A stretch of 64,000 nucleotides of DNA from CBHTSZ01 sp966095765. GTDB taxonomy: Bacteria > Patescibacteriota > Saccharimonadia > Saccharimonadales > Saccharimonadaceae. Position numbers and translations under genes: made by a program. This document shows, piece after piece, positions 48,819-57,046 of this stretch (position 1 is its first letter; each line of letters starts with the position of its first letter). Location of the stretch: contig CBHTSZ010000001.1 of NCBI GenBank assembly GCA_966095765.1, forward strand, positions 124,001 to 188,000, read 5' to 3'. Under the pieces are notes generated by a model. It saw only the letters and a program-made list of their open reading frames with translations, was not told the DNA's origin and did no database searches.

Positions 48819-49484
48819 CTATTGAAGGGTAAAAAGCTCGCGACGAACGTCGTTTTCTGCGACACCGTTTTCAAGTACGTAGTGCATGATGGCATCAACG
48901 AATTGCTTTGATCCACAAATGTAGACAAGCGGGTGGTTTTCGAGCAGTGGTGCAAGAAGGGTTTTATCGATACGAGGAGTATGGGAAGTGATGATGATCT
49001 GGGAACGATAGGCGCTCAGTAGCTCTGGGAAGCAGACCTGCTCTTCGGTGCGAACACTATATAGTAGCGAAAGCTTATGGGAGTTATCCTCTCGCAGCAT
49101 ACTGAGGTAAGGGGCGATGCCGACACGTCCAGCGATGAGGAGTGCTGGTCGGTGGCTGCCTGGCTCCAGAGTAAAGTTACCAAACGGCTGGGAAAGCTCA
49201 ACGACATCTCCAGACTGGGCTTCGGTGTAGAACCAGTTTGAAACCGCGCCATTTGGCTCACGTTGAATCAGGAGCTCAAGCATATCATCGTCAGGCGCTG
49301 AGCTAAACGAATACTGTCTGATCAGCGACCGGCCTTCATCGACGGCTGCTCGTACGATGGCGTATTGGCCCGCGCGAAACCGGTACCCAGCCGGCCGCTT
49401 AAATCGGATAGCAACGGTGTCGGCTGAAGCTGCTACTTTTTCCTCGATAGTTAACTGATGCCAGGTGTACGGGTCGATGATCAT
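48819..49484 (-). CDS. FAD/NAD(P)-binding oxidoreductase (ferredoxin reductase-like)
   Basis: A 221-residue two-domain flavin reductase. The FAD domain contains RQYSFSSAPDDD (the R-x-Y-S motif). The nucleotide domain contains LLIAGRVGIAPYLSMLRE and VYICGSKQFVDAIMHYV. Such enzymes shuttle electrons between NAD(P)H and a small carrier or acceptor. No iron-sulfur domain is attached and the partner is unknown. On the minus strand TATACT ends nine bases before the ATG. It diverges from folD with only 31 bases between the two genes. Confidence 0.85.
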   Translation of the reverse strand: MIIDPYTWHQLTIEEKVAASADTVAIRFKRPAGYRFRAGQYAIVRAAVDEGRSLIRQYSFSSAPDDDMLELLIQREPNGAVSNWFYTEAQSGDVVELSQPFGNFTLEPGSHRPALLIAGRVGIAPYLSMLREDNSHKLSLLYSVRTEEQVCFPELLSAYRSQIIITSHTPRIDKTLLAPLLENHPLVYICGSKQFVDAIMHYVLENGVAENDVRRELFTLQ

Positions 49485-49515
49485 TTCCTCTAGTATATCT
49501 GTTAGACTGGGTGTA

Positions 49516-50340
49516 ATGAAACTACTGAATGGATCGGAGCTTGCGAGCTATATCAAAGAGCGCCAGGCAAAGCAGGTGCGTGGCCTTCGTCAGGCCTGGA
49601 AGGTATTTCCAAAGCTCGTTATCGTACAAACGAGTGATAATCCTGTGATCGATACCTATGTTCGCCTCAAGAAAACGTACGGCGAAGATATCCTCATCGA
49701 AGTAGAGGGCCACCGCGTTACCGAAGATGAGGCCCCTGAGTTGATCGAACGCCTCAACGCCGATGAGACGGTTCACGGCATCATCGTGCAGCTGCCGTTG
49801 GCAGATCCGACCCGGACAGACGAGTTGGTGGAAGCAGTTGCGCCAGAAAAGGACGTTGATGCGCTCGGGTCCAGGGCGGTGCTCGACCCGGCGACCCCGA
49901 TGGCGATCAACTGGTTGCTCGCTGGGTATAATGTCGATCTAAATAACAAAGAAGTGGTGATTGTCGGCGAGGGTAGGCTCGTTGGCGCGCCACTCGCTCG
50001 TATGTGGCGGAATTCTGGCTACAAAGTGACAGTAGTCAGTGAGCCAACTGATGACTTGGCGAGTATCGTGCAGTCAGCCGATGTCGTCGTGAGCGCTACT
50101 GGTACGGCAGGCTTGATCACGAGTGATATGTTGCGACCGGAAACGGTGGTTGTGGATGCGGGCACGAGTAGCGAGGGCGGTAAGATCGTCGGCGATGTGG
50201 CGTCGGATGTTCGTGAACGCCATGACCTCACGATCACCCCTGAAAAAGGAGGCGTTGGCCCCCTTACGATCTGTGCATTGTTTGATAACGTTATCCGTGC
50301 CGCTCGGTCAACTATCCCGCCAGACCAAGTGTCGTCTTGA
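49516..50340 (+). CDS. folD: Methylenetetrahydrofolate dehydrogenase/cyclohydrolase FolD
   Basis: FolD interconverts methylene-, methenyl- and formyl-tetrahydrofolate with NADP. The 274-residue product retains the catalytic Lys in DTYVRLKKTYGEDI, the HGIIVQLPL strand, P-E-K-D-V-D-A-L, the Rossmann VVIVGEGRLVGAPLARMW, and TPEKGGVGPLTICALF at the end. ATG 49516 fits TAGACT at 49503-49508. Its last 29 bases overlap the convergent response regulator gene. A one-carbon enzyme is notable in a lineage with few biosynthetic pathways. Confidence 0.94.
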   Translation: MKLLNGSELASYIKERQAKQVRGLRQAWKVFPKLVIVQTSDNPVIDTYVRLKKTYGEDILIEVEGHRVTEDEAPELIERLNADETVHGIIVQLPLADPTRTDELVEAVAPEKDVDALGSRAVLDPATPMAINWLLAGYNVDLNNKEVVIVGEGRLVGAPLARMWRNSGYKVTVVSEPTDDLASIVQSADVVVSATGTAGLITSDMLRPETVVVDAGTSSEGGKIVGDVASDVRERHDLTITPEKGGVGPLTICALFDNVIRAARSTIPPDQVSS

Positions 50341-50686
50341 CGCGTTCAACGACCTGACGAGGTGTGAGATCAGCCTTGACGATATAGCTTTCGATACCCA
50401 GTGAACGGATATCACTCGGCGCTTCTTCCTCGCCGAGGTTTGTCAGGATCATAACTGGTACAGTTTTGCCCCAGTCTTCTTTTCGAATATTTTTGAGCGC
50501 TTCGTCGCCGTTCATGATCGGCATCTGCATATCGAGGAGAACCATATCCGGAGCGAACTCTTGAACGAGCGCAACGCCATCCCGGCCGTTGTTGGCGATC
50601 TGGACTTCAAAGCCGTCAGCCTCAAATTTCATCCGATACATTTGTGAGATAACGCTGTCGTCTTCGATAATGGCGATCTTTGTCAT
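50312..50686 (-). CDS. CheY-like single-domain response regulator
   Basis: A 124-residue receiver domain with no output domain. The acidic pocket is IIEDD, the phospho-acceptor is Asp52 in VLLDMQMP, followed by ILTN (Thr) and YIVKAD (Lys). It acts by protein contact or phosphorelay, perhaps with the two orphan kinases in this window. Its start overlaps the end of the aminotransferase gene by four bases. TACAAT six bases before the ATG could also give it its own transcript. Confidence 0.9.
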   Translation of the reverse strand: MTKIAIIEDDSVISQMYRMKFEADGFEVQIANNGRDGVALVQEFAPDMVLLDMQMPIMNGDEALKNIRKEDWGKTVPVMILTNLGEEEAPSDIRSLGIESYIVKADLTPRQVVERVKTTLGLAG

Positions 50687-51813
50687 GGTTCTATTGTAGA
50701 CCCTTTGGTGAGGTTTTCCAGAATATCAAGCCCTTTTTTGAGTTGATCGTAGGACGTCCCGTATGAGAGCCTCACAAATCCGTGATGCGAGGAGAAGGCT
50801 CGACCAGGTACCAAAAGGACATTGTGCTTGGCGGCCAGCTCGACGAATTCAAGATCAGTCATGCCATGCGGCGTCTGGAAAAAAGCATAGTAGGCCCCTT
50901 CGGCACCGTGCAGCTCATAGCCCATTTGAGCCATGCGTTTTAAGACAAGGGCGCGTTTTTTCTCGTAGCTTTTGTGATCAGCTGCCGGTCTACGGGTGAT
51001 CGCCTCGATAGCGGCGTATTGAGCGATAGTGCTGCTTGAGAATACGACATATTGCTGCAGTTCGTTGAGAGCCTCGATGATGTGGCGAGGTCCACTGATA
51101 TATCCGAGGCGCCAGCCAGTCATCGCGTAGCTTTTCGAAAAGCCGTTCATCGTGATGACGTCCGGATGGGCACTGGCGACACTGAAATGCTCTCCCTCGT
51201 ACACAAAGTGCTCATAGATCTCGTCTGAAATAAGCCAGATGTCGTGTTTTTTCGCGAGCTTCGCTATCTCGATCAGATCTTCCTTTCGGTATACGGCCCC
51301 TGTCGGGTTGTTGGGGGTATTGAGGATAATGGCGCGGGTTTGGTCGGTGATGCTTGCTTCGATTGCAGGGATGTCTGGATGAAACGTAGGGAGGGTTGGT
51401 ACTTTTACCGCTTTCGCGCCAACGACGGTAGCGAGGTGCTCGTACGGTGGATAGGAGGGGTCCATGATGAGCACCTCGTCGCCCGGATCGAGGACTGCCA
51501 TATAGAGGAGGAGTAGTCCGGTGGTGAGCCCTGGGACGACCGTTACTTGGTCTGCGTCAACCGTGATACGATTCTCGGCCTGGAGTTTACGCGCGATAGA
51601 CTCACGAAGCTCCAGGAGTCCATTCGCAGGAGCGTAAGTAGTCTTATCGGCGGTGATCGCGTGAATGCCAGCGGCTTTGACATGTGGTGCGGTGAGCTCC
51701 TCGGGGGTGCCTATACTGAGGTCGATAGGATCGGCGAGTTCACGTTTTCGCAACATAACATTGCGAAAGTCGCTACTGTCAAAAGAATCAAGTCGATGGG
51801 ATATGGATGGCAT
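50683..51813 (-). CDS. Class I/II PLP-dependent aminotransferase
   Basis: A 376-residue fold-type I aminotransferase. LIMDPSYPPYEHL, then ILNTPNNPTGAVY (Asn for the pyridine ring region), LISDEIYEHFVYEG (Asp-x-x-Tyr), the Schiff-base Lys in NGFSKSYAMTGWRLGY, and a C-terminal Arg in FVRLSYG for the substrate carboxylate. It resembles aspartate/aromatic-type enzymes, but the substrate is open. ATG 51813 fits the family start. A longer frame to 51900 crosses the TATACT promoter on the complement near 51838-51843. It is coupled to the CheY-like gene. Confidence 0.9.
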   Translation of the reverse strand: MPSISHRLDSFDSSDFRNVMLRKRELADPIDLSIGTPEELTAPHVKAAGIHAITADKTTYAPANGLLELRESIARKLQAENRITVDADQVTVVPGLTTGLLLLYMAVLDPGDEVLIMDPSYPPYEHLATVVGAKAVKVPTLPTFHPDIPAIEASITDQTRAIILNTPNNPTGAVYRKEDLIEIAKLAKKHDIWLISDEIYEHFVYEGEHFSVASAHPDVITMNGFSKSYAMTGWRLGYISGPRHIIEALNELQQYVVFSSSTIAQYAAIEAITRRPAADHKSYEKKRALVLKRMAQMGYELHGAEGAYYAFFQTPHGMTDLEFVELAAKHNVLLVPGRAFSSHHGFVRLSYGTSYDQLKKGLDILENLTKGSTIEP

Positions 51814-51925
51814 TTTTGTTTTGCTTTCTTCGGTGTTTAGTATAGCAGCTTCGGCGCCAGGGGTCGGCAAGGCAGGGTGGGCATGGTACAATTCGGGCAA
51901 AGCACTAAAAGAAAAAAGACATCAC

Positions 51926-53452
51926 ATGACAAAGTTGCTCTTGCCGCGCGGATACCGCCATGCCGAAAGCCTCCACTTTCGGTTGCAGCGTGAGCCTGAG
52001 GAGAAGTGGTTGCGCCGTGGTCAGGTCCGGGCGCTCCATCTCTTTCATGCGATGGCCGCTCGGGTCCCCGCATACCAGGATTTCCTGAAAGCGCATCATT
52101 TTTCGCCAAGTGATGTCCGTACGATCGATGATTTTGCCCGTATTCCCGCCATCGACAAGGACAATTACTTACGTAAATACCCAAAGCACATGCTCTGTTG
52201 GGATGGGGAGTTCTCTCGGGGACAGTGGGTTATCTCAACGACCTCAGGTTCGACGGGCGAGCCGTATTATTTTCCACGAGAACATTCCCAGGACTGGCAA
52301 TATGCTATCTCGGCCGAGCTCTATCTCCGTAATAATTTTTACGCTCAAAAGCAAAGTACGCTCTATATCGTTGCGTTTCCGATGGGAGCGTGGATCGGTG
52401 GGCTCTTTACCTACGGTGCCCTCAAGATCGCCGCGGAAAATGGTGACTATGATCTGAGTATCATTACCCCAGGTATTCACAAGCAGGAAGTGATTAATGC
52501 CGTGAAGCAGCTCGGTAAAGATTTCGACCAGATCATCATCGGCGCGTATGCTCCGTTCCTAAAAGACATACTCGATGATGGATCCCGGCAGGGTGTCGTA
52601 TGGGAAGACTACAAGCTTGGTTTTGTTTTTTCGGCAGAAGCGTTCACGGAAAAGTTTCGCGACTATGTGGCGGGGGTTACAAAGCCGGCCGATCCGCTCC
52701 GGTTCTCACTCAATCACTATGGTGCAGTCGATCTCGGCACGATGGCGCACGAGACACCGGAGACGGTGATGGTCCGTCGTCATCTTGTGGCGGCTGATAA
52801 ACTGGCCGCGCTTTTTCCCGAAGCCAAGCGCCAGCCAACGCTCGCCCAGTACAATCCCGAACTATTTTATTTTGATGAGCAAGATCATAATCTTTTTTGC
52901 ACGGCATATAGTGGCATTCCGCTCGTCCGCTATGACCTGAAGGATTACGGCGGTGTCATGACTCAAGCCGATGCATGCAGCAGACTGGCGGCAACCGGTT
53001 ATGATGTCGGACAGGCTGCCGAGGAAGCGGGTATCACAGACTCTCTATGGAACCTGCCGTATGTCTATGTATATGAACGAAATGATTTCAGCGTGAGCTA
53101 CTTTGCTTTTACGATTTATCCAGATTTCATCCGCCGCCCTCTACAAGATGATCGCTTGAGTCATGAGGTGACAGGGAAATTCGCCATGCACGTGGACTAC
53201 AGCCGCGAAGGACGTCAGCATTTCAACGTAAACGTCGAGCTTATGGCCGGCGTGCCAGCAACCGAAGCTCTCCGGACGCGCGTCCAGCAGTGCCTCCACG
53301 ACAGCTTGCTACGGGAGAGCTCCGAGTATCGGGAGACACATCGTATGGTGGGTGATGTTGTGAAGCCGACTGTCCATCTGCATTCCTATGAGCATCCTGA
53401 CTACTTCCGGCCAGGTATTAAGCAGCAATGGGTTGTTAAAGACAAGAAATGA
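51926..53452 (+). CDS. PaaK-like adenylate-forming enzyme
   Basis: A 508-residue protein of the phenylacetate-CoA ligase/LuxE group of ANL adenylating enzymes. The ATP motif is TTSGSTGEPYYFPR. Later pieces are AFPMGAWIGGLFTYGAL, IIGAYAPFLKDIL and LVRYDLKDYGG (the Asp that binds ribose). Such enzymes activate a carboxylate as an acyl-AMP. The C-terminal part is longer than in PaaK and carries FTIYPDFIRRPLQDDRL. A TACAAT box lies about 35 bases upstream of ATG 51926. The stop overlaps the E1-like gene as ATGA, so the two proteins probably act together. The substrate is unknown. Confidence 0.8.
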   Translation: MTKLLLPRGYRHAESLHFRLQREPEEKWLRRGQVRALHLFHAMAARVPAYQDFLKAHHFSPSDVRTIDDFARIPAIDKDNYLRKYPKHMLCWDGEFSRGQWVISTTSGSTGEPYYFPREHSQDWQYAISAELYLRNNFYAQKQSTLYIVAFPMGAWIGGLFTYGALKIAAENGDYDLSIITPGIHKQEVINAVKQLGKDFDQIIIGAYAPFLKDILDDGSRQGVVWEDYKLGFVFSAEAFTEKFRDYVAGVTKPADPLRFSLNHYGAVDLGTMAHETPETVMVRRHLVAADKLAALFPEAKRQPTLAQYNPELFYFDEQDHNLFCTAYSGIPLVRYDLKDYGGVMTQADACSRLAATGYDVGQAAEEAGITDSLWNLPYVYVYERNDFSVSYFAFTIYPDFIRRPLQDDRLSHEVTGKFAMHVDYSREGRQHFNVNVELMAGVPATEALRTRVQQCLHDSLLRESSEYRETHRMVGDVVKPTVHLHSYEHPDYFRPGIKQQWVVKDKK

Positions 53453-54603
53453 GGCATATGACACGCTACACCCCGACGATATTACGTGAAGGCCAGTATG
53501 ATCTGGCGGAAGTTACGACACTAAAAGAGAAGGCGTGGCAATATAAGGATATCTACCCGTCACAACTTCGCGAGTTGTTTGAGATCCAGCACGCTGATCT
53601 TATCGATACGCCAGCCTTTGAGGAAGCGCTCGAACAGTTTATTGCTCAGCGTGCGGCACCTGACACACAACTTGTGGGTTCGTATGTCTACTATCCGTGG
53701 TCCGGGCTTTTGCTACATATACTAGACGAGAAAGAGCTCTTTATCTTGCGTACAAACCGAACGAATCTCCTTGTTAACCCTGAGGAGCAACAGGTTCTCT
53801 CGCGATTTACTGCGGGTGTTGCCGGCCTCTCGTTTGGCAATGGCATTGCGCTCGCTATGGCGTATAGTGGCATCTCGAATCACATCAAAGTGGCCGACCG
53901 GGATATCTTCGAAACGACGAACCTGAACCGGGTCAGGGTGGGGTTGCCAAGCGTCGGCGAGCAAAAAACAGCGATTACTGCTCGTGATGTCTATGAGATC
54001 AATCCCTACGCCGAGGTAGAAACCTATGCTGACGGTCTCACTAGGGAAAATCTCGACAGTTTCATCACCGGTGACCACGGGCTCAATATCGTGTTTGATG
54101 TCGTCGATGATCTTGCGATGAAAGTGCGCATCAGGTTGGCTGCACGTCAGGCAAAGATCCCAGTCGTGATGCTCACAAGTCTCGAAGACAGTGTGTTGGT
54201 TGATGTGGAGAGGTTTGATCTTGACCCTGAGAGGGAAATCTTTCATGGTCTGCTCGGGGAGATTACTGAAGACCTTCTCACAAAGGAGATGACAGAGCAG
54301 GACAAGGCGAGGTACGCTATGGCGATCGTGGGTCCCGAACATGTTTCGTACCGTAATCTCTTATCGCTCTCAGAAGTAGGTCACAGCCTCGTCTCTCGTC
54401 CGCACCTCTATGGAACCGTCAGTATCGTCTGCGGCTTCGCATCGTACATCGCTAAGCGCATTGCTCTTGGTGAAGACATGCCGAGTATGCGTCGGCATGT
54501 CAGGTTCCACGATATCCTCGATATCGCACCAGCCAAGGATGATACGCCAGAACAGCGCGACGAGATAATGAAGGCGCTGATGGAGCGGGCAAAACAAGAG
54601 TAG
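53449..54603 (+). CDS. E1/ThiF-like adenylyltransferase (Rv1355c-like)
   Basis: A 384-residue protein with a helical N-terminal part (1-75), then VGSYVYYPWSGLLLHILDEKE, a lead-in like that of mycobacterial Rv1355c-type proteins, then an E1/ThiF Rossmann domain. This has GVAGLSFGNGIALAMAYSG (nucleotide loop), ADRDIFETTNLNRVRVG (metal and Arg finger) and NIVFDVVDDLAMKVR (conserved Asp). ThiF/E1 enzymes adenylate the C-terminus of ubiquitin-like or small carrier proteins. No ubiquitin-like gene is adjacent and the zinc Cys motif of ThiF is missing. It is coupled to the PaaK-like gene. ATG 53449 (overlapping) or 53458 may be used. Confidence 0.8.
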   Translation: MRHMTRYTPTILREGQYDLAEVTTLKEKAWQYKDIYPSQLRELFEIQHADLIDTPAFEEALEQFIAQRAAPDTQLVGSYVYYPWSGLLLHILDEKELFILRTNRTNLLVNPEEQQVLSRFTAGVAGLSFGNGIALAMAYSGISNHIKVADRDIFETTNLNRVRVGLPSVGEQKTAITARDVYEINPYAEVETYADGLTRENLDSFITGDHGLNIVFDVVDDLAMKVRIRLAARQAKIPVVMLTSLEDSVLVDVERFDLDPEREIFHGLLGEITEDLLTKEMTEQDKARYAMAIVGPEHVSYRNLLSLSEVGHSLVSRPHLYGTVSIVCGFASYIAKRIALGEDMPSMRRHVRFHDILDIAPAKDDTPEQRDEIMKALMERAKQE

Positions 54604-54638
54604 CCGTTGGTCTCGCAAAGCGGTAGAATAGAGCTAAC

Positions 54639-56846
54639 ATGCTTGAGCTTATCGCACTAGTGCTCGGTACGGTCACGACCTCACTCATCGCTCTGGCGGT
54701 TTTGCTAAAGAATCCAAAAAGCATTACGAACCAACTCCTGCTCAGTGTTTCGATAGGACTGGTAGGCTGGTCAATCACGACGTATTTCTCACTGCACGCG
54801 GAAAATGACCTCGTAACACTGTTTTGGATTCGGGCGATCATGTTTTTTGTTGTGGTTCAGAACGCCTCGTTTTTCTTGCTCGCGATCGCGTTCCCTGCCA
54901 AGCGTTTGGAGGGCAGGCACCGCCGATTATTTTTGGCCGTGGCTACCCTCTCTGTTCTTGCTGCTGCAACAGCGGTGTCGCCTTTTCTCTTTACGGACTT
55001 TCATCAATCGCCTGTACCGGGTCCAGGCATGGCGCTCTTTTTGCCCCATGCGCTGATATGCGCCGGTGGTGGAGTGCTCGTACTTATCTACCGTACGATA
55101 AAGGCTCATGGCATCGTAAAAGTCCAACTCAGATACCTCCTGGCTGGCACCTCGGCGCTGTTCACACTCGTGCCGGTCGGTAACTTTGTGTTGCCGGTGG
55201 TGTTTCAGTGGAACCACCTGGTTGTTCTGAGTCCTCTCTACTCGGTTGTGTTTGCGGGTCTGGTAGCGTATGCGATCGTACGGCATCGTCTCTTTGATAT
55301 CCGGCGTGCAATTATCCGTACTTTATCCTATGTACTCGCGCTCGTGGCCGTGCTCTGTCTCTACGGGTTCGGTGTGCTCTTTGGTGTGACACAGTTCTTC
55401 GGGTTTGGCTCACTGCCACTAGATCGGCAATACCTCTTGTTCGGTCTTGCCGCGGTTGTGGGGCTGGGCGTTTCGCCGCTCATGCGCTTCTTTGACGAGA
55501 TAACCCAGCGTATCTTCTTCCGACGAACATATAATACGCAGCAAGCGATCGACGACATGACGGGTATCTTTGTACGGTCAGATACGTTACAAGAGCTGCT
55601 CGAGGATTCCTCTCGTAACTTGATGCGTATTCTCGGGGCCTCTTCGGTAACGGTCAGCCTGACGCATAAACAGGCTGCCGGTCAGCGGGTCGCCTACACG
55701 ACACTGCCAGCCCAAGCTGAGCATCCGCTCCCGATCGTGACACAGAGCCACATGCTCGCTACCAATATCCAGCTGGTTGCCTTTGATATGCTCGATGATG
55801 ACGCCGAGATTGGCAGCGAGCTTGATGGTATGAATATTAGTGTCGTGAGCCAGCTCCGCTCACCGGCTGGTGTCGTAGGTTATCTCATGCTCGGCTATAA
55901 ACAGAACGGTACGCATTATCGACGTCAGGATCTCGATTTTATTGATATCGTGAGTGACGAGTTCGCCATCGCGATTCAGAGTATGCTCCGGTTCCAGGAA
56001 ATTTCAGAGTTTAACGTCCAGCTGAAGCGACGAGTTGAGGACGCGACTGCGGAACTGCGCGTAACCAACCAAAAGCTGCAAGAACTCGATAAAGCAAAGG
56101 ACGAGTTCATCAGCATGGCTTCGCACCAGCTTCGCACGCCGCTCACATCGGTAAAGGGATTTGTGAGCATGGTCCTCGATGGTGATGTCGGTACGATTAC
56201 GAAGGAGCAGCGCCAGGTACTGCAGCAGGCGTATGAGAGCTCTCAGCGCATGGTGTTCTTGATCGGTGACTTTCTGAACGTTTCGCGTCTGCAGACTGGC
56301 AAGTTCGTGCTCGAAATGAGCGATATAGACCTTGCCGAGCTTGCGCAGGAGGAGATCGAGCAGCTCAGCGACACGGCAAAGAGTCGGCAGGTATCTATCG
56401 AGTACAAAAAACCGACAACACGCATTGTCGTGAGCGGTGACGAGAATAAACTGCGTCAGGTGATGATGAACTTTATGGACAACGCGATCTTTTACTCGGT
56501 TGGGGGCAAGGTAACCGTTCAGTTACACAAAGACAGTAGCGGGGTTGTCTTTAAGGTTATTGACACGGGTATCGGTGTGCCGAAGGATGAGCAGCCAAAG
56601 CTCTTTACGAAATTCTTCCGTGCCACGAACGCTCGTCAACAGCGACCGGACGGTACAGGTATCGGGCTTTATATGGCAAAAAAGGTTATCGTCGCGCATG
56701 GCGGAACGATCCTGTTCGACAGCAAAGAAGGCAAGGGAAGTACGTTTGGCTTCAAGCTGCCGCTAAAAGATCAGCTGAAACAGCTCGATGAGCAACCAGA
56801 TACTACCGGTAGCAACCGCGGCGGCGATAGCGCCAAAACGAAATAG
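54639..56846 (+). CDS. Seven-helix membrane histidine kinase with GAF-like domain
   Basis: A 735-residue sensor kinase. Seven or eight helices lie in residues 1-275, of the histidine-kinase 7TM type (YLLAGTSALFTLVPVGNFVL). A GAF-like sensory domain spans about 300-440, then a coiled coil. A HisKA domain carries His496 in SHQLRTPLTSVKGFV, and an ATPase domain has N box NFMDNAIFYS, G1 DTGIGVPKDEQP and G2 GTGIGLYMAKKV. TAGAAT at 54624-54629 ends nine bases before the ATG. No regulator is adjacent. The last 84 bases overlap the opposite-strand small gene at 56763. Confidence 0.92.
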   Translation: MLELIALVLGTVTTSLIALAVLLKNPKSITNQLLLSVSIGLVGWSITTYFSLHAENDLVTLFWIRAIMFFVVVQNASFFLLAIAFPAKRLEGRHRRLFLAVATLSVLAAATAVSPFLFTDFHQSPVPGPGMALFLPHALICAGGGVLVLIYRTIKAHGIVKVQLRYLLAGTSALFTLVPVGNFVLPVVFQWNHLVVLSPLYSVVFAGLVAYAIVRHRLFDIRRAIIRTLSYVLALVAVLCLYGFGVLFGVTQFFGFGSLPLDRQYLLFGLAAVVGLGVSPLMRFFDEITQRIFFRRTYNTQQAIDDMTGIFVRSDTLQELLEDSSRNLMRILGASSVTVSLTHKQAAGQRVAYTTLPAQAEHPLPIVTQSHMLATNIQLVAFDMLDDDAEIGSELDGMNISVVSQLRSPAGVVGYLMLGYKQNGTHYRRQDLDFIDIVSDEFAIAIQSMLRFQEISEFNVQLKRRVEDATAELRVTNQKLQELDKAKDEFISMASHQLRTPLTSVKGFVSMVLDGDVGTITKEQRQVLQQAYESSQRMVFLIGDFLNVSRLQTGKFVLEMSDIDLAELAQEEIEQLSDTAKSRQVSIEYKKPTTRIVVSGDENKLRQVMMNFMDNAIFYSVGGKVTVQLHKDSSGVVFKVIDTGIGVPKDEQPKLFTKFFRATNARQQRPDGTGIGLYMAKKVIVAHGGTILFDSKEGKGSTFGFKLPLKDQLKQLDEQPDTTGSNRGGDSAKTK

Positions 56847-56993
56847 TTTCCTGCGTGGCTGCCACCATTCACTGAATCGTGAACGTTCTACGGCTTCGTA
56901 ACGATGAACTACTGGCTCGTTCGAAGCTGGAGCGGTTCGCCGTGCGTCCTCGCCCTGGTAGCGTTTCGTGCGTTTCTTTGCTCGTTTACTCAT
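56763..56993 (-). CDS. 76-residue basic single-helix membrane protein
   Basis: A small protein with a very basic N-terminal half (MSKRAKKRTKRYQGEDARR) and one C-terminal membrane helix (FGAIAAAVATGSIWLLIELF). The topology is SecE-like, but I see no specific SecE motif. I use ATG 56993, six bases after TATACT on the complement. An earlier ATG at 57011 lies upstream of that box. Its last 84 bases lie antisense inside the kinase gene. Confidence 0.6.
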   Translation of the reverse strand: MSKRAKKRTKRYQGEDARRTAPASNEPVVHRYEAVERSRFSEWWQPRRKLFRFGAIAAAVATGSIWLLIELFQLIF

Positions 56994-57010
56994 ATATCTA
57001 GTATAGATCA

Positions 57011-57040
57011 AAAAACCTCCCGGGTGAGCGGGAGGTTCTT
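57011..57040 (-). terminator. Terminator of the LASTG surface protein gene
   Basis: AACCTCCCG and CGGGAGGTT form a nine-base stem. Read on the minus strand it is followed by TTTTTT. It lies seven bases after the stop of the surface protein gene. Confidence 0.88.
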
Positions 57041-57046
57041 ATGTAT

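Noticed and set aside
51814..51900. Longer start for the aminotransferase (29 extra codons)
   Set aside because: The extension crosses the TATACT promoter and adds residues with no family match.
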